64,000 nt of DNA, taken from Salvelinus alpinus (lineage: Eukaryota > Chordata > Actinopteri > Salmoniformes > Salmonidae). Below, in pieces: positions 11,649 through 22,863 of the stretch. The first letter of the stretch is position 1, and each line of letters begins with the position of its first letter. The stretch covers positions 11,408,690 to 11,472,689 of the forward strand of contig NC_092092.1 of NCBI RefSeq assembly GCF_045679555.1, read 5' to 3'. The translations under genes were made by a program, and so were the position numbers. The notes below the pieces were generated by a model that made no database searches, was not told the origin of the DNA, and was given only the letters and a program-made list of their open reading frames with translations.

Positions 11649-12022
11649 TATCACGTTCTGACCTTAGTTCCTTTTTTATGTCTTTATTTTAGTTTGGTCA
11701 GAGCGTGAGTTGGGGTGGGCATTCTATGTTGTTTTTCTATGTTTTGTTCTATGGTTATATTTCTATGTGTTTGGCCTAGTATGGTTCCCAATCAGAGGCA
11801 GGTGTCAGTTGTTGTCTCTGATTGGGAGCTATATTTAGGTAGCCTGTTTTCCTTTGTGTTTTGTGGGTGGTTGTTTCCTGTGTCTGTGGTTTTACCACCA
11901 TTTTCGTTTTGTATCATTCACGTTGTTATTTTTGTATTCTTAGTGTTCAGTTATTAAATTGAATATGGACACTTACCACGCTGCGCATTGGTCCTCTTCT
12001 TCCAACCACGACAAGCGTGACA
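11649..12022 (+). mobile_element. Solo LTR, 374 bp, TSD GATGA
   Basis: The sequence runs from TATCACGTTCTGACC (expected TGTCACG with one change) to GCGTGACA and is flanked by a perfect 5-bp duplication GATGA (11644-11648 and 12023-12027). Its interior follows the LTR at 26726: 'ggtcagagcgtgagttgggg', the CCAATCAGAG...CTCTGATTGG dyad at about 11790-11830, a TATATTTA box right after it, and a CACGCTGCGCATTGGTCCTC segment before the 3' end. No internal region remains, so this is a recombined solo LTR. Confidence 0.85.
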
Positions 12023-12104
12023 GATGAATGGTTAAACAGCATGGAAACCTGTTTGAAAAGCAGTGAAAGGTATACAATTAAGGTGTGTACATACAGTACT
12101 GTAC

Positions 12105-12436
12105 ATTCATAAAATATTCACACCCCTTGACTCTTTCCAAAAAAAAGACACAATGCCCCATAATGTCAAAAAGGAATTATGTTTTTTATAATTTTTTATA
12201 ACTTAATACAACTTAAAAGCTGAAATGTGTTGAGTCAATACGTATTCAACCCCTTTTTTAATGCAAGCCTAAATAAGTTCAGGAGTAAACATTTTCTTAG
12301 CAAGTACATAATAAGACACTCTGTGTACATAATAAGACACTCTTATTGCACACTCTCTGAATTACAAACAGATTTAACCACAAAGATCAGGGAGGTTTTA
12401 AAATGCCTCGCAAAGAAGGGCACCTATTAGTAGATC

Positions 12437-12476
<40 letters not shown>

Positions 12477-12760
12477 CAGACATTGAATATCATGGAGAAG
12501 TTATTAATTTATTGTATCAATACACCCAGTCACTACAAAGATACAGTCGTCCTTCCTAACTCAGTTGCCGGAGAGGAAGGAAAATGCTCTGGGATTTCAC
12601 CATGAGGCCAATGGTGAAGTGAAAAAAGTTAGAGTTTAATGGCTGTGATAGGAGAAAACTGAGGATGGCTCAACAAGTTTGTAATTACTCCACAATACTA
12701 ACCTAAATGACAGAGTGAAAAGAAAACCTGTACAGAACACAAATATTTTAAAAAGTACCT
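12105..12760 (+). mobile_element. Tc1-like transposon relic (family with TGAGTCAATA motif)
   Basis: It starts with 'ttcataaaatattcacaccc' and 'cataatgtc', then TTGAGTCAATACGTATTCAA, and runs through 'ccacaaagatcagggaggtt', a poly-A tract and 'catgaggccaatggtg' to 'atgacagagtgaaaagaaaa'. The same ordered words recur at 32640-33300, showing a second copy. No intact transposase is present. A 34-36-base A run at about 12440-12475 lies inside. Confidence 0.7.
12440..12475. repeat. Poly-A tract inside the Tc1 relic
   Basis: A run of about 36 A residues lies where the sister copy at 33018 has only a short A run. This suggests slippage expansion within the element; a retroposed tail is less likely. 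Confidence 0.85.
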
Positions 12761-12769
12761 TAACCTAAA

Positions 12770-13560
12770 TGCATTATTACCTCCAACTTGCCCCAATTCA
12801 CATTTACATTTGCACACCCTGGCATAACATCCTAGAATGGGCCCTGCATCTCAACCAATAGCCAATGTAGGAAAATATCCCAAGCAGAGCTACAGCAACT
12901 TCCAGAGAGGGTCAGGCTCCTTGGGCTTTGCAGTGCCATGGTTTGGGTGTCCTTCGCAGAACAGTGCTGCTGTAACCAAGTGGTCACATATCTTTCTGGG
13001 TTCCACTGCGCAAGGCAGACACGCAGTGAATTAGGTATTTTTTTTCAACGTTCTGATTGGCCAAAGTGGTCAAGCCTCCGACAGGTCTCCACAGTGCACA
13101 CGTAGCCTACAGTTCTCCATCATTCTCGTCACCACCAGAGAAAAGACTGGGAAGAAACCACCATTTACCTCTAGGCTGCTATACATATTTATTTGGTTTG
13201 TCATACTATCGTTTTTCATGGAACTTTAGTGAAATTAAATAATACATTTTCCAGAAATAGTTTAACCAGCTCCATGTATTCTCAAAATGAAAAGAAGTGA
13301 GGGAGCGCCGGCTCCTCTGCACTCCGGCAGCACTACACCCCTGATTATGGGATTCAATATTATTTTTCCATTGCAAACAAACCATCATAACAAACCACTT
13401 CAAGCTTTGTATGCCAGTCAGGAGTGGATGATTGGATGCCTTTCATATTATTTGATGAAGAAGGAAACAAGATCACATCTGCTTTTTGGACCGAACTGAG
13501 AGATTGCACGAGATTTCAATGCTCAAACTTTTTGGCGAGGATAGTGTATATAATTCCCCC
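12770..13560. other. No gene recognised
   Basis: Contains short frames of 61-82 codons without family features and ends in a C tract at about 13553-13567. Confidence 0.4.
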
Positions 13561-13599
13561 CCCCCCACCTCCTCAGGGCCGGCCCCAGACTTTTGAAAA

Positions 13600-13742
13600 T
13601 ATGGCTCTAAGATTATATGGCTCTAAGATTATATATCTAAGATTATCTGGCTCTAATATTAAATGGCTCTAATATTAAATATCTCTAAAATGATATATTG
13701 CTAAGATTATCTGGCTCTAATATTATATGGCTCTAAGATTAG
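13600..13742. repeat. AT-rich tandem repeat (GGCTCTAAGATTATAT type)
   Basis: Degenerate units built on GGCTCTAAGATTATAT, alternating with ATCTAAGATT and GGCTCTAATATTAAAT, follow one another about nine times. Unit length varies between about 11 and 16 bases. Confidence 0.85.
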
Positions 13743-13869
13743 GCTAGGTGGAGCACCAGGCTTCAGGGTCATGGTTGGTGACACAGCTGCTACAGCCAAG
13801 AACTGTGTAAGGTCGATGTCCGAGCCACTGCAAAAATCTAATTAGCATTATACAAAATCCCCCATCAAA

Positions 13870-14210
13870 ATCAATCAGTTTAAACCAGAGATACCTCTTT
13901 TTTGCATTGGATGCCACATTTCTAGATAAAGGGACCTTGAAAACACTTTCAGCAGCATTAGTGCAGCCTTACTTTGACTATGCATGCATAACCTGGTACA
14001 GTAGCTCCCCTAAATTCATCAAGAACAAGCTACAGACAGCTCAGAATAAAATGTCAAGGGTCATTCTGAATCTTAGCCCTCCGGCTCATGTTGGCCCTTC
14101 TCCGCTCAGGGAACTACAGTTGCTATCCGTTGATAAAAGGTTCACTAAGCTGAATCTGAGATTTGTCCATACAATTATGTATGGTACTGTACAGTTCCAC
14201 AGTATCTAAA
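13870..14210 (+). pseudogene. LINE reverse transcriptase C-terminal fragment
   Basis: The frame from 13907 gives KTLSAALVQPYFDYACITWY, KNKLQTAQNKMSRVILNL and LRELQLLSVDKRFTKLNL. This is the region after the RT palm in L2/CR1-like or related LINEs (typically 'L..ALV.P.FDYAC..WY......KL...QNK..R.I'). Only this 3' coding fragment is present. The family may be that of the element at 1-4690, but the segments do not overlap, so this cannot be tested here. Confidence 0.75.
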
Positions 14211-14667
14211 AAGTTATTTTACTACTATTTTGTGCAATGTCGATTCAAGAGCTGTACTGGCCAGAACACATTTTTATATACAGCAGAGGTAGAGTAGAAC
14301 AAAGTCCCGGCTGAGATAACTGTTTCTGCCAGTCTTAGGTTCAAACACTCCTGCAAGGCTTGGTTAATGTTGAGATGGCCTCCTAGCCAAGTGTTAAACC
14401 GTTCTGCGCTAGTGGACTGATTTGTTAGATGTGTATATATTATGTAAATATGTGGGCATTGTGTATGATTGAATGTATGGCAGAGTGTCCATGTCACTTG
14501 TTTTGCCCTGCAGCCACTTGCTTAGCAATAGAGGACCACAATGAACCAGTCATAGTAAACAATTGTTCAAGTAAATCATGCTACCGTAAGGGTTGTTCTG
14601 ACAAATTCTTGGAAATTTTCCATGTACAGGCTCACCAAACATCCTTTCAAACCACTATCCCTCTGTT

Positions 14668-14891
14668 TAATTTGTTTAATTTAACTAGGCAAATCAGTTA
14701 AGAACAAATTCTTATTTACAATGACGGCCTACACCAGCCAAACCCAGATGACTTTGGGTCAATTGTGCGCCACCCTATGGGACTCCCAATCATGGCCGAT
14801 TGTGATACAGCCTGGAATTGAACCAGGGTCTGTAATGATGCTTCTAGCACTGAGATGCAGTGCCTTAGACCACTGTGCCATTTGGGAGCCC
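14668..14891 (-). mobile_element. tRNA-derived SINE (possibly SlmI-like)
   Basis: On the minus strand the head is GGGCTCCCAAATGGCACAGT followed by GGTCTAAGGCACTGCATCTC, then a B-box-like GGTTCAATTCCAGG, a body ending in TAGGCCGTCATTG, and the tail AAGAATTTGTTCTTAACTGA with 'aaattaaa'. The order matches a frequent salmonid SINE. The family name is uncertain. Confidence 0.75.
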
Positions 14892-14899
14892 ACTCATGC

Positions 14900-16090
14900 A
14901 GCGGTGATCAGTGTATTTGTACATCTTCATGGATAAAGTAGTTCTGCCATGTATTGCATCCCTCACATACAGTAGCTATGCAAATGTTGGTTGTTGTCTC
15001 AATGGCATCTGACAAGAATCACCATCAAGCAAACACAACTGTTTCTCTACTTTGTGTTCACCCGTGGGGGGAAACAGTGGGCCACATACCTCTGCTGTTC
15101 TTATGGCAGACAATCCCATGTTTCTTTGGAGGAAACTCTGTGTAGTGTCCAAGAATCTTATCTGGATTGAAAGCAGTAACACAGTTCAAAATACTGTAGC
15201 GGTCAACGATCGGTGCTGTAATTTTAGTACATTATACAGCCTCGGTGTAGCCTACATGTTTCTACAACCTGTTTAGCAAAAGGTGCAGTGCCATCAAAAT
15301 CACAAGCTGGTGTAAGTCAGTTCAGTGGGATTGATATTCATTAGAACAATGAATGTCCTATGAGTGCCTGTTTCATCTAAGCTTATTTTTGGCCATCTTG
15401 CTAAAAAAAACGTATTGTAAAGGTTGAATGGTGCAGATTTAGCTAAAACACCCCAGTGAGGAGTTATTTAGGGTTTTGCATGTGCTTCATTTAGGAACGC
15501 ATGTGTCAGTTGAAAGTGACAAGCTTAACAGAGCATGAAAAGTGTGCAGTGCTCTGACAGAAACTAGAGGATGGGGACTAATATACACATGGCATGTTTG
15601 GTGGAGCTGTCCTTCAGACCACATAAACACACACTAACAGGGACAATGTGCAGCCTTACTTTTTACTGTTTTACATTCAGTTACATAATAAACGTTGCCT
15701 TCAGAACTTTATAAAAGGCCTTTTGTGACGAATGTGGACGTGTTGACTTTTTCCCAAACTTAACTGTGACAAACTTCAAACATTTCTATGGCAGTAACCT
15801 GACCTGCCTCTCACACGTGCCAATGCCCCTAAAGCAAGGATTAAAGTGGATTATAGAAAATTAATTTCATTGGTTATCCACGTCTAGCATAAACATGATT
15901 TTAATGTCATTACACTGTTTGTCCCCTAGGCAAGAAAAGTCACTACTTGAAAGAGCAATGTTTATAGCGCTCATTGGGACAGCCTCTACAGTAAGTCACA
16001 ATGTTCATGTCCCACAATGGCATCTCATGGGGGTTGTCCGACATTAGAGTCATTTAAAGTAATTTGATTCTTCAAACTTATCGAATAAAC
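14900..16090. other. No gene recognised
   Basis: About 1.2 kb with only short frames. No repeat boundary could be supported. Confidence 0.4.
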
Positions 16091-16096
16091 TATCCA

Positions 16097-16475
16097 TCAT
16101 GGTATCATTGGCTCTAATCTGTTTTGAACCACAGTGGTTACATTTTGGGACAAAACAATCACCATCATGGTATCATTGGGTCTAATTAAGAAATAAGGCA
16201 TGTGGGATATGGCCAATATACCATGGCTAAGTGCTGTTCTTATGCACGACGCATTGCGGAATGCCTGGACACAGCCCTTAGCCATGGTATATTGGCCATA
16301 TACCACAAACCCCCGAGGTGCCTTATTGCTGTTTTAAACTGGTTACCAATGTATTTTGTCATACCCGTTTGTCATACCCACGGCTGTCAGCCAATCAGCA
16401 TTCAGGGCTCGAACCACCCAGTTTATAATCTGTTTTGACACACAGTGGTTGCATTTTGGGACAAAACAATCACTA
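16097..16475. repeat. 68-bp tandem duplication interrupted by a MITE
   Basis: The unit 'catcatggtatcattggctc' to 'gggacaaaacaatcac' starts at 16097 and again at 16164. The second copy is cut after TCTAAT (16182-16187) by the MITE at 16188-16428 and resumes with 'ctgttttgacacacagtggt'. The duplication therefore most likely predates the MITE. Confidence 0.7.
16188..16428. mobile_element. Palindromic MITE, copy 1 (AATAAGGC ends)
   Basis: It starts AAATAAGGCATG and has a large inverted repeat: GGCCAATATACCATGGCTAA, a loop with 'gcacgacgcattgcgg', then TTAGCCATGGTATATTGGCC and GGTGCCTTATTGCTG. The right part is 'cagccaatcagcattcaggg' followed by CCCAGTTTATAAT. A second copy with the same order lies at 54077-54347. 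Confidence 0.85.
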
Positions 16476-16887
16476 TTATTTTGCATCTGGCAAAAGAACA
16501 GGCTGGTTTTGATTTAATATGAAGTAGAGTTCATTGCAGACCATCTGATCCTAAAAAGTGTTTCTCCCAACTTAGCCTTTTTACAGTAATAAAGTCCTCT
16601 ATAATTGCCTCTCTAAGAGCTATAAATGGATGCCCTCTCTAAGCACCTTCTCGTAGGAATTTACTTCCATTGTTCTTCTATATTTAAGATGTTTAAATGA
16701 GCTAAGCACCTCTATGGGCCAATGCATAAACATTTCAGAGTTTCCAAGCACAGCCAAACTGATTGACAGGGCAGTAATTTAGCACAATCATCCCACCCAG
16801 ATAAGACAAGTAATTAAAGTTATACTACAGAGTATAGACTGAACCTACCTCCCTGCTGCTCCCCCTCTCGCTCTCCCTCTCTCCCTC

Positions 16888-17240
16888 TGTTACATCCGTT
16901 GTTGGAATGAGACCAAGGCGCAGCGTTGTAAGCGTACATCTTTCTTTATTTTGATGATGATGAAGAAAAAAAAAGAAGAAAAAAGAAACAAAAAGACAAA
17001 CGAACGTAACGTTCTACAGGCTACACAGTAACTGTACAAATATAAGATCTCACAACTGAAGGTGGGAAAAAGGGCTGCCTAAGTATGATCCCCAATCAGA
17101 GACAACGATAGACAGCTGCTTCTGATTGGGAACCATACCCGGCCAACAAAGAAATAGAACACATAGATTTGCCCACCCAAGTCACACCCTGACCTAACCA
17201 AATAGAGAATAAAAAGGATCTCTAAGGTCAGGGTGTGACA
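16888..17240 (-). mobile_element. Solo LTR, about 353 bp, in a CT-rich tract
   Basis: It runs from TGTTACATCC to GGGTGTGACA, with TG...CA ends. Minus-strand content follows the 26726 LTR: 'ggtcagggtgtgac', the CCAATCAGAAG...CTCTGATTGG dyad and a CATACTTAGG TATA-like site. It lies inside a (CT)n microsatellite (16865-16890 and 17241-17285). The flanking pentamers are CCCTC and CTCTC, so the target duplication is imperfect or obscured by the microsatellite. Confidence 0.75.
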
Positions 17241-17285
17241 CTCTCTCCCTCTCTCTCTCTCTCCCTCCCTCCCTCTCTCTCTCCA
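17241..17285. repeat. (CT)n microsatellite
   Basis: An almost pure CT/CCT tract. Together with the matching tract left of the solo LTR it was probably one microsatellite before the LTR inserted. Confidence 0.9.
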
Positions 17286-17289
17286 ATTA

Positions 17290-17915
17290 CTCATAGAAAT
17301 AGATTTCATAATAGTGCTAGCAGCGTTTTGTTTTCACAGAGATTATGTCAGACTGTACTGTACGTCATCTTGGTTACCGATACAAATCAACTCAGTCAAG
17401 GGTCGTACAGATTCAACTTGACAATGTGTTTGAAATGCAGCTGATGGGTACAGTTCCCTGTGTCACCCTCAATGAACTCCACTTTGTCCTCAATGCTCTC
17501 AACATCTTCTTCAAGCTACTAGCAGCTCAAATACCTTTCATTTTCTGTCTGATGCATTATATAGGCTATGTGTTAGCCACGAATCATCTGTTAAGGCTCC
17601 TCGGTAATAATGCATTGACAGTTATGGTGGAGAAAATGGTGGGCCCATCTTTGCAATGAAGTGAGCCATCAAGAACGAACTCCTTTAATTCTGCTCCATT
17701 GCCATTTCGAGACGGCTAGGTAGTTTTATATATATTTCTTTCAACTTATATGGCTTTAGAAATGTCAGTGCCATTTTCAAATCACCATTTCTTTTATCAT
17801 TGCAGTATGTTTACTGTTTTCCATTTCAATGGCCACTTTGGACATTTGACCGATTGTCTCTCTCAATTAAATGTTGAATATGGCTGACACAGCTATAACA
17901 CAGCAATTGCCTACT
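17290..17915. other. Unassigned region with a 104-codon frame
   Basis: A plus-strand frame at 17345-17659 shows no family motif. The complementary strand also reads open in places (LEEDVESIEDKVEFIEGDTG around 17520-17450). Neither has splice sites or a homologue I recognise, so no gene is called. Confidence 0.3.
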
Positions 17916-17919
17916 TGCC

Positions 17920-18240
17920 TGGCTACCCAGACTCCTTGCTCCGGTCAAATGCTACGCCACGCCCACGGACGTTAGTTTCTTCTCCGCAATGAGTCTAGAT
18001 CTGAGTACCTACCCGACAGGTCACCAAATGCGAGCACATTCTGGGATGTCTGATTGGTCCAGAAAACGATGGGTTGGGCCAGAGCCAGAACACACGTGGG
18101 TAAAGCGGCGGTTAGAAAATGCGTCATTGGCTTTGATTGGTTAGAGACGATCCGATCGCCGATGACTTTGTTTTGTACAACGCCCCTCGTGCCCCTCGTC
18201 ACCAAAAACGACTTCAATGACGGCAGTCTCAGAATAAAGT
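17920..18240. repeat. Interspersed repeat (CpG-rich, CTACCCAGACTCC start)
   Basis: 'ggctacccagactccttgct', 'cacgcccacggacgttagtt', 'tctgattggtccagaaaacg', 'gggttgggccagagccagaa' and 'gacgatccgatcgccgatga' occur in the order of a common fish dispersed repeat. It contains paired ATTGGT words. It is non-coding. Confidence 0.55.
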
Positions 18241-19345
18241 ATCTAGCGAACGGCAGAGCAGCGGAAGAATTTAATGTGATTTGTCAGGCTAATAGCCTAC
18301 TACTTTTCACTTTGCATTAATCTTTGTTTAACCAGTATCCACACATGTATGTGACTATAAAAAGAGACAAACTGCATAGTTACATTTTCCAGTCAATTTT
18401 CTCCAAGAGGCATTTGAGTTTTGCTGCCCACCACAAAATGAAGGTAATTCCACAAGGCTTCGTCTAGATAGTTATCCATTCCACAGCTCTTGCTCTCTAT
18501 ACTCGTCGTTGTTTGTAATCTTTCATAAGGAGCGCATAAGGAAGTGATCTTTAATTATATCCCTTGGGAATTTGAAAATCCTGCTCAATTTCTGTCTGCG
18601 TATCTGTATATTTTTTGCCATCCCGGTCCCTTTGTTTACTGATTAAATGATTATTACAATTTTGAGCAACCTGCCTATTCATGCACTCGATCTTGTTGAT
18701 GCTATGATTATTTTTTATGTTTTTCAACTCTGAACAATTTGTCATAGTGATCTTGATGTTATGTACCTCTGATACAGCACAGTAGAACAATGATAATGCT
18801 CCTCTCAAAATGCACAGGCTCACATTTGGCTGTCAATAACAGCAGGTTTTCTTTCATTTTTTTTGATTGTAAACAAACTATTTTTAGAAAAGAACAAAAA
18901 AATGTCTTGATTCAACAGACACCATCTCCAAAATATTGTTAGTGGGTATTACTTTTGTTTAGACTTGTTTTTGCTTTTAATTCAAAAGGATTAAAAATAA
19001 ACTCTATTTTCCATTCTCTACGTGTTCATGCCTCCTTAACCACTTTGCATATTGGGAACAATCAAAGAAGATGATAAAAGAAACACCGACAGATGGACAA
19101 GGAACAACTTTTTTCATATCTGTACTGTGAATTATGAAAACCTTCCACTTCCTTTCAGCAACGGAGACATATTTGTTTTTAACTACAATGTGCCTCATAA
19201 TCTAGAGAGATTGGTTACAGCACAGCCAATGGAGTTACCCTAGGCCTGCCCTTTGTGTTATAAACCATTGCATGTATAACAGAGTTGACAATGTACCGTA
19301 AATTTACTCCACAGCTAACTTGAAATGTTGCTGATGGAGCAATCA
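18241..19345. other. No gene recognised
   Basis: AT-rich sequence with only short frames and no repeat boundary that can be supported. Confidence 0.4.
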
Positions 19346-19349
19346 AATT

Positions 19350-19714
19350 TGATAGCTCAACCGGTTGGTATGATGTCAAAGAGGGCAGTCAAGCGTGTCT
19401 GAAGGTCTAGGATCACTGGTTTGAACCTGGTATGGGGACACTGGAGGAAAGTAAACTGTTGTCTGTGGGGAACATGCTTTTCTTCTCCCTCCTCATACTG
19501 TACTGGTGTTTAACCAGTTAAAAAAAATAAAAAATAAAAATGTTATAAAATGTATGCACTCTACTGTAAGTCGCTCTGGATAAGAGCGTCTGCTCTTGGC
19601 CGGTAGGGATATCCTTGTCTCAGTATGTAAAAAATGTAATAAAATGTATGCACTCTACTGTAAGTCGCTCTGGATAAGAGCGTCTGCTAAATGACTAAAA
19701 TGTAAATGTAAATG
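19350..19714 (+). mobile_element. tRNA-derived SINE with duplicated, chimeric tail
   Basis: The head is TAGCTCAACCGGTTGGTATG with a B-box-like 'ggtttgaacctgg'. The 3' part 'aaaatgtatgcactctactg' plus CGCTCTGGATAAGAGCGTCTG occurs twice (about 19548-19595 and 19637-19690). Between the copies lies GGCCGGTAGGGATATCCTTG, the first bases of the SmaI-type SINE that is present in full at 34371. The second copy ends in the normal AAATGACTAAAATGTAAATG tail. Confidence 0.7.
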
Positions 19715-19942
19715 GATGGCTGTCTATTTGCATAACAGCACATTACATTTCATGGGAGAACAAAAATATGTGGAAATATGATTCATTTAACTAAGAGTAG
19801 GTGACTTCTTATCACCACAAGCCATTTCAAGGTAGTTCTCAGAGTATGAATTGAGGGAATGAAAAAAGTGAAAAAATGAACTTGGTGAGAGCCAAGTTTC
19901 TGACCTGGTTTATCCACCTTTAGTGGATCTCCTGAAAGTGAA

Positions 19943-21947
19943 CAAATCAAATCAAATCAAATTTTATTAGTCACATACACATGGTTAGCAGATGTTAATG
20001 CGAGTGTAGCGAAATGCTTGTGCTTCTAGTTCCGACAATGCAGTAATAACCAACAAGTAATCTAACCTAACAATTCCACAACTACTACCTTACACACACA
20101 CACAAGTGTAAAGGGATAAAGAATATGTACATAAAGATATATGAATGAGTGGTGGTACAGAACGGCATGGCAGATGCAGTAGATGGTATAGAGTACGGTA
20201 TATACATATGAGATGAGTACTGTAGGGTATGTAAACATAAAGTGGCATAGTTTAAAGTGGCTAGTGGTACATGTATTACATAAAGATGGCAAGATGCAGT
20301 AGATGATATAGAGTACAGTATATACATATGAGATGGGTAATGTAGGGTATGTAAACATTATATTAAGTGGCATTGTTTAAAGTGGCTAGTGGTACATTTT
20401 TACATAATTTCCATCAATTCCCATTTTTAAAGTGGCTGGAGTTGAGTCAGTATGTTGGCAGCGGCCGCTAAATGTTAGTGGTGGCTGTTTAACAGTCTGA
20501 TGGCCTTGAGATAGAAGCTGTTTTTCAGTCTCTCGGTCCCTGCTTTGATGCACCTGTACTAACCTCGCCTTCTGGATGATAGCGGGGTGAACAGGCAGTG
20601 GCTTGGGTGGTTGTTGTCCTTGATGATCTTTATGGCCTTCCTGTGACATCGGGTGGTGTAGGTGTCCTGGAGGGCAGGTAGTTTGCCCCTGGTGATGCGT
20701 TCTGCAGACCTCACTACCCTCTGGAGAGCCTTACGGTTGTGGGCGGAGCAGTTGCCGTACCAGGCGGTGATACAGCCCGACAGGATGCTCTCGATTGTGC
20801 ATCTGTAGAAGTTTGTGAGTGCTTTTGGTGACAAGCCGAATTTCTTCAGCCTCCTGAGGTTGAAGAGGCGCTGCTGCGCCTTCTTCACAACGCTGTCTGT
20901 GTGGGTGGACCAATTCAGTTTGTCCGTGATGTGTACACCGAGGAACTTAAAACTTTCCACCTTCTCCACTACTGACCCGTCGATGTGGATAGGGGGGTGC
21001 TCCCTCTGCTGTTTCCTGAAGTCCACAATCATCTCCTTTGTTTTGTTGACGTTGAGTGTGAGGTTATTTTCCTGACACCACACTCCGAGGGCCCTCACCT
21101 CCTCCCTGTAGGCCGTCTCGTCGTTGTTGGTAATCAAGCCTACCACTGTAGTGTCATCCGCAAACTTGATGATTGAGTTGGAGGCGTGCATGGCCACGCA
21201 GTCGTGGGTGAACAGGGAGTACAGGAGAGGGCTCAGAACGCACCCTTGTGGGGCCCCAGTGTTGAGGATCAGCGGGGTGGAGATGTTGTTACCTACCCTC
21301 ACCACCTGGGGGCGGCCCGTCAGGAAGTCCAGGACCCAGTTGCACAGGGCGGGGTCGAGACCCAGGGTCTCGAGCTTGATGACGAGTTTGGAGGGTACTA
21401 TGGTGTTAAATGCTGAGCTGTAATCGATGAACAGCATTCTCACATGGGTATTCCTCTTGTCCAGATGGGTTAGGGCAGTGTGCAGTGTGGTTGCGATTGC
21501 GTCGTCTGTGGACCTATTGGGTCGGTAAGCAAATTGGAGTGGGTCTAGGGTGTCCGGTAGGGTGGAGGTGATATGGTCCTTGACTAGTCTCTCAAAGCAC
21601 TTCATGATGACGGAAGTGAGTGCTACGGGGCGGTAGTCGTTTAGCTCAGTTACCTTAGCTTTCTTGGGAACAGGAACAATGGTGGCCCTCTTGAAGCATG
21701 TGGGAACAGCAGACTGGGATAAGGATTGATTGAATATGTCCGTAAACACACCAGCCAGCTGGTCTGCGCATGCTCTGAGGACGCGGCTGGGAATGCCGTC
21801 TGGGCCTGCAGCCTTGCGAGGGTTAACACGTTTAAATGTTTTACTCACCTCGGCTGCAGTGAAGGAGAGCCCGCAGGTTTTGGTAGGGGGCCGTGTCAGT
21901 GGCACTGTATTGTCCTCAAAACGAGAGAAGAATGATGTTATTTGCAA
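19943..21947 (-). mobile_element. 5'-truncated LINE (L2/Rex1/CR1 group) with open RT frame
   Basis: A 462-codon minus-strand frame (21947 to 20559) encodes an RT with the ordered motifs [59 protein letters not shown] (catalytic Asp), [16 protein letters not shown], the catalytic box [25 protein letters not shown] and a thumb ending [13 protein letters not shown]. No endonuclease or ORF1 remains, so the copy is 5'-truncated. The frame opens at the truncation point, so its ATG is probably fortuitous. The 3' UTR runs to a short tandem tail (AATCA)n at 19943-19960 on the plus strand and contains an internal tandem duplication. The open frame with both catalytic Asp motifs suggests a fairly young insertion. 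It cannot retrotranspose alone. Confidence 0.85.
20158..20395. repeat. Tandem duplication (about 120 bp) in the LINE 3' UTR
   Basis: 'ggcagatgcagtagatggta' to 'gtggctagtggtaca' at 20168-20273 repeats as 'ggcaagatgcagtagatgat' to the same ending at 20287-20395, with a few substitutions and a small insertion. Confidence 0.85.
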
Positions 21948-22484
21948 AAGACAAAAGAGAGGTGAATGTGTTGGTGTGATAGACGATCTTCAGGAAAACA
22001 GTTTAATATTTTTCAAAATGATTTCAAAATTAGTGTCTCTGCTCCTGTCTGGAAAGGAACACATGAATAAGTAAAACGGCAGGAAATTCTTTCATGAAAA
22101 TTACAAGAAAGGGTAGAGGACACAAATTAAATCTAAAATCTAAAATCTAATTCCCTTACTGCCATGTCTGTGGAAAACAGTCGAAACATACACATAGGTA
22201 AATGAAAGAAATAAGTAATCTGAAAAGATTTTGAGAACAACCACACTCCTCCAGACAATATGGGTCGATCCACACATCATTTTAGTTATTTCTATGTTAA
22301 GCCTATGGTGGTGCTAGGTCTTAGAAAACATAGAATGTGTTTCACAGCATAGAGATGGGTGATAAACGTGTTATTTTATTGATCCCTTCAACAATGGGGC
22401 TGTGCAAAAACAACCCAACTCCCCAGGATAAGAAACAAAGCAACATGTGAGATGTTGATAGATGGCATTGCCAGTGGGTTGAGG
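21948..22484. other. No gene recognised
   Basis: Low-complexity AT-rich sequence without a supported frame. Confidence 0.4.
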
Positions 22485-22610
22485 TGAGGAGCCACAGGTA
22501 GCCTTGCGGTTAGAGTGTTGAATCCATAATTAAAAGGTTTCTGGTTCAAATACCCCAGCTGAAAAGGTGAAAAGTCTGTCGATGGAGGAAGTCTAATGTG
22601 CTCTTAGATA
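22485..22610 (+). mobile_element. Decayed SINE head (HpaI-like)
   Basis: 'cacaggtagccttgcggtta' followed by a B-box-like 'ggttcaaatacccc' and 'tgaaaagtctgtcgatg' resembles the 5' half of an HpaI-type SINE. The tail is missing. Confidence 0.5.
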
Positions 22611-22863
22611 AAAAGGTGCTATCTAGAACCAAAAAGTGTTATTTGGCTGCACCATAGGATAACCCTTTGAATAACTTATTTTGGTTCCAGGTAGAACTCT
22701 TTTTGGTTCCATGTAGAATCACAAAAGGGTTTTACATGGAACCAAAAGGAGTTCTTCAAAGGGTTCTCCTAGAACCCTTTCCACAGAGGGTTCTACATGG
22801 AACCGAAAAGAGTTCTACCTCGAACAAAAAAGGGTGCTCCTATGGGAACCCTTTTTCCTAAGA
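22611..22863. repeat. Palindromic repeat of GGTTCYANNTAGAACC words
   Basis: Inverted and direct copies of 'aaagggttctacatggaacc' and 'ggttccatgtagaa' alternate across 250 bp, so both strands read alike. This is a common salmonid MITE-like repeat. The internal frame is fortuitous. Confidence 0.75.

Noticed and set aside
17345-17659. 104-codon frame and a partly open complementary strand
   Set aside because: No recognisable family, no convincing splice sites, and no codon pattern I can judge by eye. Not called as a gene.
20815-21935. Plus-strand frames opposite the LINE RT
   Set aside because: Antisense shadows of the 462-codon RT frame.
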